Below are positions 42,179-51,207 of a stretch of DNA of 64,000 nt, one piece after another. The position numbers and the translations under genes are program-made. Below the pieces are notes generated by a model. That model was not told the origin of the DNA, ran no database searches, and was given only the letters and a program-made list of their open reading frames with translations. Source of the stretch: Flavobacteriaceae bacterium. GTDB lineage: Bacteria > Bacteroidota > Bacteroidia > Flavobacteriales > Flavobacteriaceae. Within the stretch, counting starts at the first letter, position 1. Each line of letters begins with the position of its first letter. Where the stretch lies: contig JAHEMY010000002.1 in NCBI GenBank assembly GCA_024643425.1, positions 1 to 64,000 of the forward strand. Direction: 5' to 3'.

Positions 42179-43960
42179 TTAATTTATTTCGTCGCCTCGA
42201 AGCATTCGGAATCGTTTCCGCGCATCGATAAAGTAGATGCTGTCTTCAAAATTGAAGAGGATATTTTCGTATTCCTGTTTTGCTTTTAGGGGTTCATTTA
42301 AAAATAACTCATACAAATTACCTAAACGATAATGTGCATCGTCTGCTAAAATATCGTCATTATAGAACTCGATCAACTTTTGGTATTGCTCCGCTGCCTT
42401 TTCGTACTGCTTTTGTTTTTCATAGATTCCACCCATTTTCAAAAGGGCTTCATCTTCAATACTTTCTCCCTTGTGTTCGGTAAGAATCCCCTCTAACAGC
42501 GACAATGCTTCTTCGTTTTTCCCCTGAAGTTCCTTTAGATCGGCCCTCGCATATGTTTTCAGTGCCGTTTGAGTGGTGTCTTCAAGAGAATTGTCTCTAA
42601 TCATTAAACTAAGTTGCATCGCGTCGTTCGCAATAAGCTGCGAAGCCGAGGCCTTGAGTACGTCCAATTGGGTTTGGGCCCATTCAAAATCTCCCTTAAA
42701 ATAACTGGTTCTCGCAACTTTAAAACGAGCCTGTTGCGCTAAAACATCGTTCTTTACTTTACTCTGTACTTGGGAATAATAAATCAATGCTTCATTAAAC
42801 CGTTCGCTGGAAACTAAAATATCCCCAAGGCTAAGTTTTACACGCGCCTCTTGGTATGGGTTTAAATCCTGCTTTGCCAGTTTCTTCAAGTTCTCAATGG
42901 CGCCTTCTTTTTTATCGTAGTAATTTGCCAAAAATTCGTTGTAATCAATTTGCAGCAAATAGGTTTCGCGCCCTTCTCCGTATTGCTTGAACAGCTCTTG
43001 AAACTCACGGTCGATTTGCGCATAATTTTTAGATTCGGCTAGCTGAATCTTAATGAACATCAACTTTTGATAACCCTCAAGTTTTGTCAGGGGACTAGCC
43101 GCATTAGCAATGATAAAGTTGACAACTTCTTCTGCAATGGCATAGCTTTTATCGTCTATGGTGATTTGCGCCAGATCGGCAAGACCTACAAGACTTTCAT
43201 TTCTACGTGCGAAAATGGCCTTTTCCTGTATAAAAGCTTTTTTGTAATCTTTTTGTTGAATGAATAGCCAACTTAGCAATTCGTTATAGAGTACATCTGG
43301 GTCTTCCTGAAGCTTTTTCAGCAAAGTTTTACGCAAAAGTTCGTTGGCTTCGTTGTTCGGATCTTCCGAAATGTAGGTGCTGAAATTTTTCTTTATGGCA
43401 CCATTGTAGGTAGGGTTTATTTTTATGAGATTCACATAAGTTCCAAACATTTTCTCCAACTTCCCCTGTTCCCCATAGATGCGTGCCAACTGAAGTGAAA
43501 AGTCTCTTTTTGGGTCCAATTCCATCCCTAATTCATAGACCCGCACGGCTTCATCAAGCAGCGAATATTGGGAAAATACTTGGCCCAAGCTATAGGCGTA
43601 AATAGGTTTTTCACGCACGTAATTAATGGCCTTTTCGTAGGCAATTTGAGCGAGACTGTCTTTTTTCTGCAAGGTGTAATTATACCCCAACTCAATGTAA
43701 TATTGTGGATACACCGATCGGTTTTTAAGTCGTTGCTGAAGCAATTGTTCCGCAGCACCAAACTGCTCCAATTGCTGATAGGTTTTTAGTAAACTTAAGG
43801 TGAGTCTTGAATCGTTGGGATTCTTTTCAACCAATTTTTCATAAATAAGCATTGCTTTTTGATATTCGCCCTGGTCGAAATAATTTTTCGCCAGAAGGTC
43901 ACTTTGGGCATGACTCAAGCTTCCAAGAAGAATAAAAAATAATACAAGGAAAATGCGCAT
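42179..43960 (-). CDS. exported TPR-repeat protein
   Basis: I start at the ATG at 43960, which gives a clear signal peptide (RIFLVLFFILLGSLSHAQS); the frame is open to 44104 and an ATG at 43987 is an alternative. The mature 570 or so residues are TPR repeats (DQGEYQKAMLIYEKLVEKNP, FGAAEQLLQQRL, ALIYYSQVQSKVKNDVLA, YEKAAEQYQKLIEFYNDDIL). It should be a periplasmic scaffold, possibly for outer-membrane assembly. It lies between serS and DUF4286 on the same strand. Confidence 0.88.
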   Translation of the reverse strand: MRIFLVLFFILLGSLSHAQSDLLAKNYFDQGEYQKAMLIYEKLVEKNPNDSRLTLSLLKTYQQLEQFGAAEQLLQQRLKNRSVYPQYYIELGYNYTLQKKDSLAQIAYEKAINYVREKPIYAYSLGQVFSQYSLLDEAVRVYELGMELDPKRDFSLQLARIYGEQGKLEKMFGTYVNLIKINPTYNGAIKKNFSTYISEDPNNEANELLRKTLLKKLQEDPDVLYNELLSWLFIQQKDYKKAFIQEKAIFARRNESLVGLADLAQITIDDKSYAIAEEVVNFIIANAASPLTKLEGYQKLMFIKIQLAESKNYAQIDREFQELFKQYGEGRETYLLQIDYNEFLANYYDKKEGAIENLKKLAKQDLNPYQEARVKLSLGDILVSSERFNEALIYYSQVQSKVKNDVLAQQARFKVARTSYFKGDFEWAQTQLDVLKASASQLIANDAMQLSLMIRDNSLEDTTQTALKTYARADLKELQGKNEEALSLLEGILTEHKGESIEDEALLKMGGIYEKQKQYEKAAEQYQKLIEFYNDDILADDAHYRLGNLYELFLNEPLKAKQEYENILFNFEDSIYFIDARKRFRMLRGDEIN

Positions 43961-44132
43961 GTGGTAAAGATAACGATTTGCTTTCATCTTAAATTCATAT
44001 TTGAAAAATCTGATGATGGAATGCCCATCAAATCCTCCTTCAAATTTGAAAATTATAATTGAGCATTTCTTAATAAAATCGCAAGTTTTCGATACCGAAA
44101 ACACTCAGATTTTAAAATAGGTTCGTTGAACC

Positions 44133-45404
44133 TTAGTTGATAAGGTCAAACCCACAATAAGGCACAAGTACTTCAGGAACTCTTATTCCCTCAGGAGTTT
44201 GATAGTTTTCAAGGATTCCGGCTAGCACGCGAGGTAACGCTAAAGAACTTCCGTTGAGTGTATGCACGAGTTTGTTTTTGCCATCGGTATCCTTAAAGCG
44301 CAATTTCAAACGGTTTGCTTGAAAGGTTTCGAAGTTAGAAACAGAAGAAATTTCCAACCATCGGTCTTGAGCGGTTGAAAATACTTCAAAATCGTAGGTG
44401 AGGGCAGAGGTAAAGCCTAGATCACCACCGCACAACCGTAGGATGCGGTAAGGCAATTTCAATTCACGTAAGATTTCTTTAACATGCTCGACCATGCCAT
44501 CAAGGGCTTCATAGCTTTTGTCAGGATGCTCAATACGAACAATTTCTACCTTATCAAATTGATGCAAGCGGTTCAGTCCGCGAACATGAGCTCCGTAGCT
44601 TCCAGCTTCACGCCGAAAACAGGGGGTATACCCTGTACAAGTAATTGGTAATTGCGTATGAGGAAGTAGATCGTCTCTAAATAAATTGGTTACGGGAACT
44701 TCTGCCGTTGGAATCAAATATAAATTATCTTCTCCCACATGATACATCTGTCCTTCTTTGTCTGGCAATTGTCCGGTTCCAAACCCGGAGGCTTCATTTA
44801 CCATAAGAGGAACTTGATATTCAGTATATCCGGCAGCAGTATTCTTATCCAAGAAATAGGTAATCAACGCACGTTGTAATTTTGCGCCTTTTCCTTTGTA
44901 GACAGGGAAACCTGCTCCGGTTATTTTTACACCGAGCTCAAAATCGATAAGATCATATTTTTTCGCTAATTCCCAGTGGGGAAGCGCATCTTCGGATAAA
45001 GTAGGAATGGCTCCTTCTTTAAATACTTCTTCATTGTCGTTTTCATCACTTCCTGCAGGAACTAATTCATTGGGGATGTTTGGAAGGGTATATAACAATT
45101 GTTGCAGCCCATTCTCGGCATCGTTTAGCTGTTCTTGCAATTCTTTTGATTGTTCCTTCAGCTGACCGGTTTTTTCCTTCAGCAAATTCGCCTTTTGTAC
45201 TTCACCATTTTTGAATAGCAAGCCAATTTCTTTTGAAAAAGTATTTGACTGGGCCAAGGTTTCATCCAATTTGGCCTGGGTAGCGCGTCGTGTTTCGTCC
45301 AAAGACAAAACCTCATCAAAAATAGATTGTACGTCTAAGCCTCTCTTGCTTAGGGCTTTAATATAAGCGTCTTTATGATCGCGAATGTTGCTTACTTGTA
45401 ACAT
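44133..45404 (-). CDS. serS: serine--tRNA ligase
   Basis: A 423-aa class II aminoacyl-tRNA synthetase. The N-terminal coiled coil (about residues 20-110) is followed by the catalytic domain: motif 2 in TGYTPCFRREAGSYG and motif 3 in NGSSLALPRVLAGILENYQ, with IPTAEVPVTN and FEVFSTAQDRWLEISSVSN between. It charges tRNA-Ser. The full length and all motifs are present. A TAACTTTG box lies 22 nt before the start. It is the first gene of the rsmA-mgtE run. Confidence 0.98.
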   Translation of the reverse strand: MLQVSNIRDHKDAYIKALSKRGLDVQSIFDEVLSLDETRRATQAKLDETLAQSNTFSKEIGLLFKNGEVQKANLLKEKTGQLKEQSKELQEQLNDAENGLQQLLYTLPNIPNELVPAGSDENDNEEVFKEGAIPTLSEDALPHWELAKKYDLIDFELGVKITGAGFPVYKGKGAKLQRALITYFLDKNTAAGYTEYQVPLMVNEASGFGTGQLPDKEGQMYHVGEDNLYLIPTAEVPVTNLFRDDLLPHTQLPITCTGYTPCFRREAGSYGAHVRGLNRLHQFDKVEIVRIEHPDKSYEALDGMVEHVKEILRELKLPYRILRLCGGDLGFTSALTYDFEVFSTAQDRWLEISSVSNFETFQANRLKLRFKDTDGKNKLVHTLNGSSLALPRVLAGILENYQTPEGIRVPEVLVPYCGFDLIN

Positions 45405-45426
45405 TTTCGGTAGAATTTTGAAGGGT

Positions 45427-45434
45427 CAAAGTTA
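45427..45434 (-). promoter_or_regulatory. -7 box of serS
   Basis: The complement reads TAACTTTG, an exact TAnnTTTG, 22 nt before the serS start. Confidence 0.45.
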
Positions 45435-45479
45435 GGGAAAAATCAGCGCTTACAATAAGGGATACGCTCCAATTGCCAA

Positions 45480-46802
45480 TTATTTTTTTGAATAAGATTC
45501 CGGGGAAGGTAGAATCCAATCGTGGTGTGCGAAGTGTTCCCAGGGAACTGAAGCTAAGTCGACCACAGGATTAATAAAGTCGTGGTAGACCCCGTTGTTG
45601 ATTTTCACCTTGGAAGTCACATAAACCGCCACATCTTTTCCTTTTTCGGCTTCCATTTTTTTTATGCGCTGAGCCATTTGCCAAATAAAGTCAGGCCGAG
45701 ATTTTACGCTGCGCGCCTGTTTTTTTGAAAGTAACGGGGCATAAGGATAATTGTTTCGTTCACCTGTTGCCTTGTCTTCCGCCCAAAAAACAAGCTGTCC
45801 CGAACGTGAACGAAGCATCATGCGCCAGCTCAAACGGTGGCCTTCTTCCGTCCAGAGCACATCGTCTTGAAAGAACCAATGTCTCAAAGGCAGTGCTAGT
45901 TGAACGATTAAATAGGCCCCAAAAAGTAGTATTCCAATATTTTTGAATTGAGGGACAATTACTTCGGAATTGGTGTATACAGAGCGCTTTAATTTGAATG
46001 TTTTGATTAGGGTTTCCGGCGTGAAAAAGAAAAATGCAAAAGCAATACTCATGTAAGGAAAAATGCCAATTTGAAAGACTCCCGAATTAAAAAGGTGAAA
46101 AAATAACGAGCAACAGAAACCGAAAACACGGGTGCGCTTGTAAAGCAATAAAGGAATAATTAACAAGTCGAATAAAATTCCGAAATAGGCAATGCTATAA
46201 TGCACCCAAGGTTGTTGTAAGAACTCCCCTATGAGCCAATAATGGCTTTTACCGCTCATGAACATGGCGGCGACGGAGCCATCGAGCCACTGGGGGTAAA
46301 TTTTAGCAATGGCCGCGTACGTAAACACGATCCAAACTTGGGCAACGAAAACAATTTTCACCCAGCGTGGCATATGGTATTTGCGATAACCGGGCTTTCT
46401 GGCATCGATGGATGCATAGCGATTGGCCGGTAAAAAAATCATGATCCAGCACAAGAGCATCATGAGGTAGTAATGGTTGTTGTAGGATGTTTTCTGCATT
46501 AAATACACCGAAGTCCACATCAAGGCATAGGCCGCCATGGCCCATCGGTATTTATACCCCAACATCACGCAAACGCCAAATGTTCCCATCAAGAGGAAGT
46601 AGTAATACATACCATCGCCCGGGAGTGGTTGCAAGAATTCGAAGCCAATAAAATTGAACGTAAATTCGGGATCGACCAAGACTTCCTTTACCCATCCCGT
46701 CAAGATCGCCCCAAAGGCTTCAATGGTGATTAATAGACCAAAGACGATTCTCCAGAGCGCTAACCCTGTATTATCAATTCTTTGGAATAGTATTTTATCC
46801 AT
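45480..46802 (-). CDS. HTTM (vitamin K-dependent gamma-carboxylase-like) membrane protein
   Basis: A 440-aa protein from the ATG at 46802; its start overlaps the end of ribF. Residues 1-290 are about eight membrane spans with the HTTM pattern: ALWRIVFGLLITIEAFG, YYYFLLMGTFGVCVMLGY, YNNHYYLMMLLCWIMIFLP, WIVFTYAAIAKIYPQWLDG and LFFHLFNSGVFQIGIFPYM. The C-terminal 150 residues are a soluble part. In animals this domain carries gamma-carboxylase; bacterial copies are poorly known. It could modify an exported protein or act as an oxidoreductase; function is open. Confidence 0.85.
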   Translation of the reverse strand: MDKILFQRIDNTGLALWRIVFGLLITIEAFGAILTGWVKEVLVDPEFTFNFIGFEFLQPLPGDGMYYYFLLMGTFGVCVMLGYKYRWAMAAYALMWTSVYLMQKTSYNNHYYLMMLLCWIMIFLPANRYASIDARKPGYRKYHMPRWVKIVFVAQVWIVFTYAAIAKIYPQWLDGSVAAMFMSGKSHYWLIGEFLQQPWVHYSIAYFGILFDLLIIPLLLYKRTRVFGFCCSLFFHLFNSGVFQIGIFPYMSIAFAFFFFTPETLIKTFKLKRSVYTNSEVIVPQFKNIGILLFGAYLIVQLALPLRHWFFQDDVLWTEEGHRLSWRMMLRSRSGQLVFWAEDKATGERNNYPYAPLLSKKQARSVKSRPDFIWQMAQRIKKMEAEKGKDVAVYVTSKVKINNGVYHDFINPVVDLASVPWEHFAHHDWILPSPESYSKK

Positions 46803-47727
46803 GATTGGAAATATAAGTTCGTGCAAATAGTTCGTCTTGTTGAATGGCAGCTTTTAAGGCCTCAACGGAATCAAAATGTTCTTCGTCACGGATCCAGGTC
46901 ACAAATACCAACTGAATGGGTTTTTCATATAAATCGAAAGTAGCATCTAGAATGAATGTTTCAATGGTTCGATGCGTACCCCCAACGGTTGGATTGGTCC
47001 CAATGTTGGTAAGTCCAAAGTAATGGGTGTTATCAACTGCTATTTTTGAGAGGTACACGCCATTTTTTGGAATAAGCTTGTACGATTGATCGACACGTAA
47101 ATTGGCGGTAGGGAACCCTAAGGATTTTCCTATTCCTTTGCCTTTAACTACAGTGCCTTGCAACGAATAAGGGTACCCCAGAAAGCTGTTTGCCGTAAGG
47201 ATATCGCCCTCTTGTAGGGCATTTCTAATTTTTGTTGAACTAACCGCTACATCATCCAATTCTTTCGCCGTAATTTCTTCCACTTCAAAATGATAGGTCG
47301 TGCCAAATTCTTTCAGGTCCTCGATGTTCGCGGTTCTATTGCGACCAAAACGATGGTCGTACCCTATGATGATTTTCTTCGCATGAAGCTGGTTCACCAG
47401 GATATCTCGAACGTATTCAACAGCGGTAAGTCGGGAGAATTCTTTGGTGAAGGGGTGCACTACCAGATGATCAACTCCGAGTGCTGCCAACAGCGCTTTT
47501 TTTTCATCGAGCGTATTTAAAAGTTTAAGGTCGGTATCCTTCTGAAGCACCATCCGAGGATGAGGAAAAAAAGTAAGAAGCACCGACTCCAGGCCCATCT
47601 TGTGAGCACTTTCGACGAGACGTTTTAATATGGCCTTGTGGCCTAAATGAACGCCATCAAAGGTTCCGATGGTAACCACCGAACCTTTTGTATTTTTAAA
47701 ATCTGAAGTAGTATGGTGTTCTTTCAA
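46795..47727 (-). CDS. ribF: bifunctional riboflavin kinase/FAD synthetase
   Basis: A 310-aa enzyme that makes FMN from riboflavin and then FAD. The N-terminal half is the adenylyltransferase (VTIGTFDGVHLGHKAIL near residues 18-34, IIGYDHRFG, SSTKIRNAL). The C-terminal half is the kinase (GYPYSLQGTVVKGKGIGKSLGFPTANL, given by its core GIGKSLGFPTANL; NIGTNPTVGG; ETFILDATFDLY). It starts 1 bp after the pth stop and overlaps the HTTM gene by 8 bp. Confidence 0.97.
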   Translation of the reverse strand: MKEHHTTSDFKNTKGSVVTIGTFDGVHLGHKAILKRLVESAHKMGLESVLLTFFPHPRMVLQKDTDLKLLNTLDEKKALLAALGVDHLVVHPFTKEFSRLTAVEYVRDILVNQLHAKKIIIGYDHRFGRNRTANIEDLKEFGTTYHFEVEEITAKELDDVAVSSTKIRNALQEGDILTANSFLGYPYSLQGTVVKGKGIGKSLGFPTANLRVDQSYKLIPKNGVYLSKIAVDNTHYFGLTNIGTNPTVGGTHRTIETFILDATFDLYEKPIQLVFVTWIRDEEHFDSVEALKAAIQQDELFARTYISNHG

Positions 47728-47728
47728 G

Positions 47729-48361
47729 TTATTTTCCGTTAAAAGTATTCATGGTTTGGGTTATTCCTGCCAAGCCAAAAGATTCGACAATTTGCATGGC
47801 AACTTCCAAGCGTTCGGGAAGTTTCTTATTTTCCTCGTCACCCCATTCGCCAAGCACATAATCCACTTGCCTACCTTTTGAAAAAGCATCACTAATTCCA
47901 AAGCGAAAGCGGTTGTATTGCGTAGTTTGAAGCACTTCTTGAATGTCCTTTAGTCCGTTGTGGCCGCCATCGCTCCCTTTGGTCTTCACTCGAAGTGTTC
48001 CGAAGGGTAAATTAAGGTCGTCTGTAATGACGAGCAAATTTTCTAATGGAATTTTTTCTTTATCCAACCAATACTTCACAGCTTTTCCACTCAGATTCAT
48101 AAAGGTGCTTGGTTTGAGTAAATAGAAGGAACGTCCTTTCTTTTTGTGGACGGTAATATCGCCTAGTTTGGCTGTTTCCCATGGAAGCTCGTTCTGAGCA
48201 GCAATGAAATCAACTACTTTAAAACCAATATTGTGTCGGGTATGCTCATATTTAGGGCCAATGTTTCCAAGCCCGACGATTAAGAACTTTTTCATGGGAT
48301 CTCCTTCGGTAGTGGTTTTAGTTTTTTTTGAAGCAAATAGTTTTCTAAAAAAAGAGAACAT
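47729..48361 (-). CDS. pth: peptidyl-tRNA hydrolase
   Basis: A 210-aa protein from the ATG at 48361 ([11 protein letters not shown]). The conserved part begins at a second ATG at 48295 ([25 protein letters not shown], core [15 protein letters not shown]) and could be the real start; other flavobacterial versions carry the extra N-terminus. Catalytic His in [27 protein letters not shown] and the GHNGLKDI stretch are intact. It frees tRNA from stalled peptidyl-tRNA. A terminator lies between it and rplY. Confidence 0.95.
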   Translation of the reverse strand: MFSFFRKLFASKKTKTTTEGDPMKKFLIVGLGNIGPKYEHTRHNIGFKVVDFIAAQNELPWETAKLGDITVHKKKGRSFYLLKPSTFMNLSGKAVKYWLDKEKIPLENLLVITDDLNLPFGTLRVKTKGSDGGHNGLKDIQEVLQTTQYNRFRFGISDAFSKGRQVDYVLGEWGDEENKKLPERLEVAMQIVESFGLAGITQTMNTFNGK

Positions 48362-48383
48362 GCATCGATTGTTTGGGTAAAAA

Positions 48384-48416
48384 TAAAAAAAGCATCCCAT
48401 TTGAGGGATGCTTTTT
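48384..48416 (-). terminator. intrinsic terminator of rplY
   Basis: AAAAAGCATCCC pairs with GGGATGCTTTTT (12 bp, 6-base loop) and on the minus strand the second arm leads into a T tract. It sits between rplY and pth, so pth must use read-through or its own promoter. Confidence 0.92.
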
Positions 48417-48437
48417 AATATATCTCTAGGGAAGAAT

Positions 48438-49085
48438 TTATTCTTCAGCAGGAGCTTCTGCTGTTTCAGCTTCTGCTGCAGCTTCTGTTCCTTCTTCTCC
48501 TTCAGTTTCTTCCTCTTCTTCTTCAAGATCTGCAATGGCAGTACGAGAAGTTCTCACCTGACAAATTACGGTGTTCTCACCGTGCATGATTTTGAATTTT
48601 TCTTGAGCGATCGCACCGATGTACATTTTGTTTCCGATTTTCATTTCGGTGATGTCGGCTTCAATAAAATCTGGAAGATCTTTTGGAAGCGCTTTCACAC
48701 GAAGCTTACGGTTTACAATTCGAAGTACCCCACCGTTTCTAACTCCACGAGAGTTACCAACGATACGTACAGGAATTTCCATCATAACCGGCTTGTCGTC
48801 GTAAATTTGATAGAAGTCGATGTGAAGAATTCGGTCGGTTACCGGGTGAAATTGGATATCCTGAAGGATACATTCCACTTTTGAACCATCTTCCAATGCA
48901 ACCACAACCGTGTGCACGTCTGGAGTATACACTAAGTTTTTGAATGCAATTTCGTCTGCTGCAAAGTGTATAGGTGTCTCTCCTCCGTAAACCACGCAGG
49001 GAACCTGTCCAGCATTACGTAAGGCTTTGGTAGCTACCTTGCCCACGCTTTCTCTTTTAAGTCCGTTAATTGTAATTGATTTCAT
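48438..49085 (-). CDS. rplY: 50S ribosomal protein L25, long (Ctc) form
   Basis: A 215-aa protein from the ATG at 49085 ([16 protein letters not shown]); the frame opens 15 codons earlier. The N-terminal L25 domain ([14 protein letters not shown]) binds 5S rRNA, and the TL5/Ctc C-terminal domain ([32 protein letters not shown]) follows. It ends in an acidic, Glu/Ala-rich tail from residue about 185. Such tails are usual in Bacteroidota. It is a ribosomal/general stress protein. It follows prs by 114 bp with its own TACCTTTG box. Confidence 0.95.
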   Translation of the reverse strand: MKSITINGLKRESVGKVATKALRNAGQVPCVVYGGETPIHFAADEIAFKNLVYTPDVHTVVVALEDGSKVECILQDIQFHPVTDRILHIDFYQIYDDKPVMMEIPVRIVGNSRGVRNGGVLRIVNRKLRVKALPKDLPDFIEADITEMKIGNKMYIGAIAQEKFKIMHGENTVICQVRTSRTAIADLEEEEEETEGEEGTEAAAEAETAEAPAEE

Positions 49086-49138
49086 TTTTGTTTTATAAAA
49101 TTTTAAATAATACCCTCTGCCTCCTGGCAAAGCGGGTG

Positions 49139-49146
49139 CAAAGGTA
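49139..49146 (-). promoter_or_regulatory. -7 box of rplY
   Basis: The complement reads TACCTTTG, 53 nt upstream of the rplY ATG. Confidence 0.5.
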
Positions 49147-49199
49147 ATTTTTTATTCTGAAATATACTAGGGTAATTTTTCCTTTTTTCCCTTCGGAAG

Positions 49200-50141
49200 T
49201 TACATCAAGAACTTGGAACTGATGGACTTGTTCTCGTTTACTCGAAGCATCACATCGGCAAAAAGGTTGGCACAAGTAATCACGTGAATCTTTTTACTTT
49301 CTTGGCGCAGCGGAATCGAGTCGGTAACAATAAGTTCCTCCAGCTTCGATTTTTCCAAACGGTCGTATGCACTTCCCGAAAGAATGGGGTGCGTACAAAT
49401 GGCTCGAACACTAAGGGCTCCTCGCTCGATCATTAAATCGGCAGCCTTGGTCAAAGTTCCTGCGGTATCCACCATATCATCTACCAAAACCACATTTTTC
49501 CCGGTTACATCACCAATTAATTCCATGTGAGAAATCACGTTGGCTTTAGCACGTTGTTTGTAGCAAATCACCACGTCACTTTCCAATGCTTTTGAATAAG
49601 CATACGCTCTTTTTGAACCTCCCATGTCCGGTGATGCGATGGTTAAATTGTCAAGATTAAGACTTTTGAGGTAAGGCAGAAACACCGTGGAGGCAAATAA
49701 GTGGTCGACCGGTTTTTCAAAGAACCCTTGAATTTGGTCGGCATGTAAGTCCATGGTGATAATTCGAGTCGCTCCAGCTGTTTCTAACATTTTGGCCACA
49801 AGTTTTGCCGCGATAGGAACACGAGGTTTGTCTTTTCGGTCCTGTCGCGCCCAACCAAAATAAGGGAGTACGGCAGTAATATGACGAGCCGAAGCACGCT
49901 TCGCAGCGTCCAACATCAACAACATTTCCATGAGGTGGTCACTGTTTGGATGTGTCGATCCAATAATAAAAACCCGACTTCCTCGCACAGATTCTTCGAA
50001 AGAAGGTTGAAATTCACCGTCACTATAGGTAGAGGTGATTACATTTCCTAGAGGAATTCCGAAGGCTTCCGCGATATCTTTTGCGAGTACTTGACTCTGT
50101 TTACAGGCAAAAATTTTAGGCTCGGGAATAAATGAAGTCAT
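49200..50141 (-). CDS. prs: ribose-phosphate pyrophosphokinase
   Basis: A 313-aa enzyme making PRPP from ribose-5-phosphate and ATP for nucleotides, His and Trp. It has KIFACKQSQVLAKDIAEAFG, TYSDGEFQPSFEESVRGSRVF, YFGWARQDRKDKPR, the MDLHADQIQGFF metal motif and the PRPP loop VVLVDDMVDTAGTLTKAA. It is full length with all motifs. It shares a short divergent intergenic region with the tRNA-Leu gene. Confidence 0.98.
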   Translation of the reverse strand: MTSFIPEPKIFACKQSQVLAKDIAEAFGIPLGNVITSTYSDGEFQPSFEESVRGSRVFIIGSTHPNSDHLMEMLLMLDAAKRASARHITAVLPYFGWARQDRKDKPRVPIAAKLVAKMLETAGATRIITMDLHADQIQGFFEKPVDHLFASTVFLPYLKSLNLDNLTIASPDMGGSKRAYAYSKALESDVVICYKQRAKANVISHMELIGDVTGKNVVLVDDMVDTAGTLTKAADLMIERGALSVRAICTHPILSGSAYDRLEKSKLEELIVTDSIPLRQESKKIHVITCANLFADVMLRVNENKSISSKFLM

Positions 50142-50164
50142 GTGGATAGTTATTTAGTTGACTG

Positions 50165-50196
50165 CAAAAGTACATCGAAGCAGTACTTTTTTGCAA
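50165..50196 (-). promoter_or_regulatory. promoter of prs
   Basis: On the minus strand TACTTTTG (50165-50172) lies 23 nt before the prs ATG with a TTG 21 nt upstream (50194-50196), a near-ideal flavobacterial promoter. Confidence 0.6.
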
Positions 50197-50237
50197 AAAT
50201 GAAGGGAAGAATTACTAACATTTTACAATAATTTCTT

Positions 50238-50245
50238 TATTTTTG
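50238..50245 (+). promoter_or_regulatory. -7 box of tRNA-Leu
   Basis: TATTTTTG matches TAnnTTTG 12 nt before the tRNA; no TTG is well placed. Confidence 0.45.
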
Positions 50246-50257
50246 CCGTCCGTTTAT

Positions 50258-50337
50258 GCCTTGGTGGCGGAATTGGTAGACGCGCACGACTCAAACTCGT
50301 GTTCTTCGGAGTGTGGGTTCGATTCCCACCCAAGGTA
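50258..50337 (+). tRNA. tRNA-Leu (CAA)
   Basis: The acceptor stem GCCTTGG pairs with CCAAGGT (one G-U), the D-arm, the anticodon stem CACGA/TCGTG with loop CTCAAAC (anticodon CAA), a long variable arm and the T-arm GTGGGTTCGATTCCCAC are all present. The class II variable arm and CAA anticodon identify tRNA-Leu reading UUG. The CCA end is not encoded. It is followed by a terminator and a repeat region. Confidence 0.96.
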
Positions 50338-50365
50338 CAACAAACCACAAAAAAAGTGGAATTTC

Positions 50366-50403
50366 AAGCGAGCTTCAAAAAAAGGAGCTCGCTTCTTTTT
50401 TTT
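50366..50403 (+). terminator. intrinsic terminator of tRNA-Leu
   Basis: AAGCGAGCTT pairs with GAGCTCGCTT (one G-T pair) and is followed by an eight-T run, 28 bp after the tRNA. The T run leads straight into the first hairpin repeat. Confidence 0.75.
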
Positions 50404-50482
50404 GGTGAGCGCAGGAATTCTTTTTTGTGGTTTTCAAGCGCATCTTGAAGGGAACATTTTCCGAAAGGAAAATGAATCCCAC
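50403..50482. repeat. post-tRNA hairpin repeat, unit A
   Basis: An 80-bp unit repeated exactly 108 bp further on (unit B) with about ten differences. It contains an 8-bp stem CATTTTCC-GAAA-GGAAAATG (50455-50474) flanked by GGGA/TCCC that can extend the stem. A perfect CCCAAATTTGGG palindrome (50484-50495) follows it. The gene-free stretch 50338-50643 holds only the terminator and the two units. Confidence 0.75.
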
Positions 50483-50510
50483 GCCCAAATTTGGGGATCA
50501 ACTTTTTTTT

Positions 50511-50590
50511 TGGTGAGCACAGGAATTCTTTTTTGTGGTTTTCAAGCGCAACTTAAGGGGAACATTTGTCGTTTGGCAAATGAATCCCAT
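50511..50590. repeat. post-tRNA hairpin repeat, unit B
   Basis: The second copy of the unit. Its stem CATTTGTC-GTTT-GGCAAATG (50563-50582) has a T-A pair of unit A replaced by G-C, and a C-G by T-G, so pairing is kept although both arms changed. The loop differs fully (GAAA to GTTT). The end of the region (TTCGCTTC plus T run) repeats part of the tRNA terminator. Confidence 0.75.
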
Positions 50591-50643
50591 CTCGAGAAGT
50601 TCGCTTCTTTTTTGGGAGTCCGAGAATTTATCTAAACCAAAGG

Positions 50644-51207
50644 TTACCAGCCCTCTTCTTCCTCAGTAGATCCCTTCATCAATAACCCTTTTTTAACCTC
50701 TGCGTTGAGATTGTTAAACAGACCGGCAATGTCTCCGGGACTGGAAACATATTCCTTTTTTAATTCCCCACTTCGGGTGTACCAAGCATCCGGAGCTTTG
50801 TCTAGAAGTACAGGGTACCAACCTTTTTTCCCGGTGTCGTTAATCGGGCCATATTGCTCTAAGGCAATCACCTCAAATTTGTACTTATTATCCTTGAACG
50901 CAACTTCCACAGAATACCGTAGGTCATTACAAGAAGTTTTACCCATTACTGTAAAACACAATGCATTTTTTCGTTCCCCTTTAAAAACAAGCTTGTTTGA
51001 TTCTTCTGAAGAAGTAAGTTCGCGATTCCCTGTTTTGGCCCAAGGCACTAATTTTTTGTAAAGGACATTCTGACTCATGCCTTCCATATCGGTTACAATA
51101 AAAGCAGGGTGAAGGCCCTTAATGTCATAACTAAAGGAATCTGTTTGACCCCAAAGCATAGGGGTAATTAAACATAAAATAAGTAGGGAAAAAACTGATT
51201 TCAACAT
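50644..51207 (-). CDS. exported DUF4468-type protein
   Basis: A 187-aa protein with a signal peptide (FSLLILCLITPMLWGQ). The mature part has KGERKNALCFTVMGKTSCNDLRYSVEVAFKDNKYKFEV (seen through its cores CFTVMG, SCNDLRYSVEV and YKFEV), which resembles the TBP-like DUF4468 domain common in Bacteroidota secreted proteins. Two Cys could form a disulfide. The C-terminal stretch is charged and ends EEEEGW. Role unknown. It is monocistronic, reading towards the tRNA repeats. Confidence 0.72.
   Translation of the reverse strand: MLKSVFSLLILCLITPMLWGQTDSFSYDIKGLHPAFIVTDMEGMSQNVLYKKLVPWAKTGNRELTSSEESNKLVFKGERKNALCFTVMGKTSCNDLRYSVEVAFKDNKYKFEVIALEQYGPINDTGKKGWYPVLLDKAPDAWYTRSGELKKEYVSSPGDIAGLFNNLNAEVKKGLLMKGSTEEEEGW

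Noticed and set aside
48408-48884. Plus-strand frame opposite rplY
   Set aside because: Phe/Ser-rich mirror of the acidic L25 tail, no domain.
50258-50590. Integration (att) site at the 3' end of tRNA-Leu
   Set aside because: The repeats share only a short GATTCCCACCCAAGG-like stretch with the tRNA end and there is no integrase gene nearby.
50243-50635. A 130-aa open frame over the tRNA-Leu gene and the repeats
   Set aside because: Its start runs through the tRNA itself (a known false-ORF pattern, ALVAELVDAHDS...), and the two repeated segments keep base pairing rather than amino acids, so it is not a gene.
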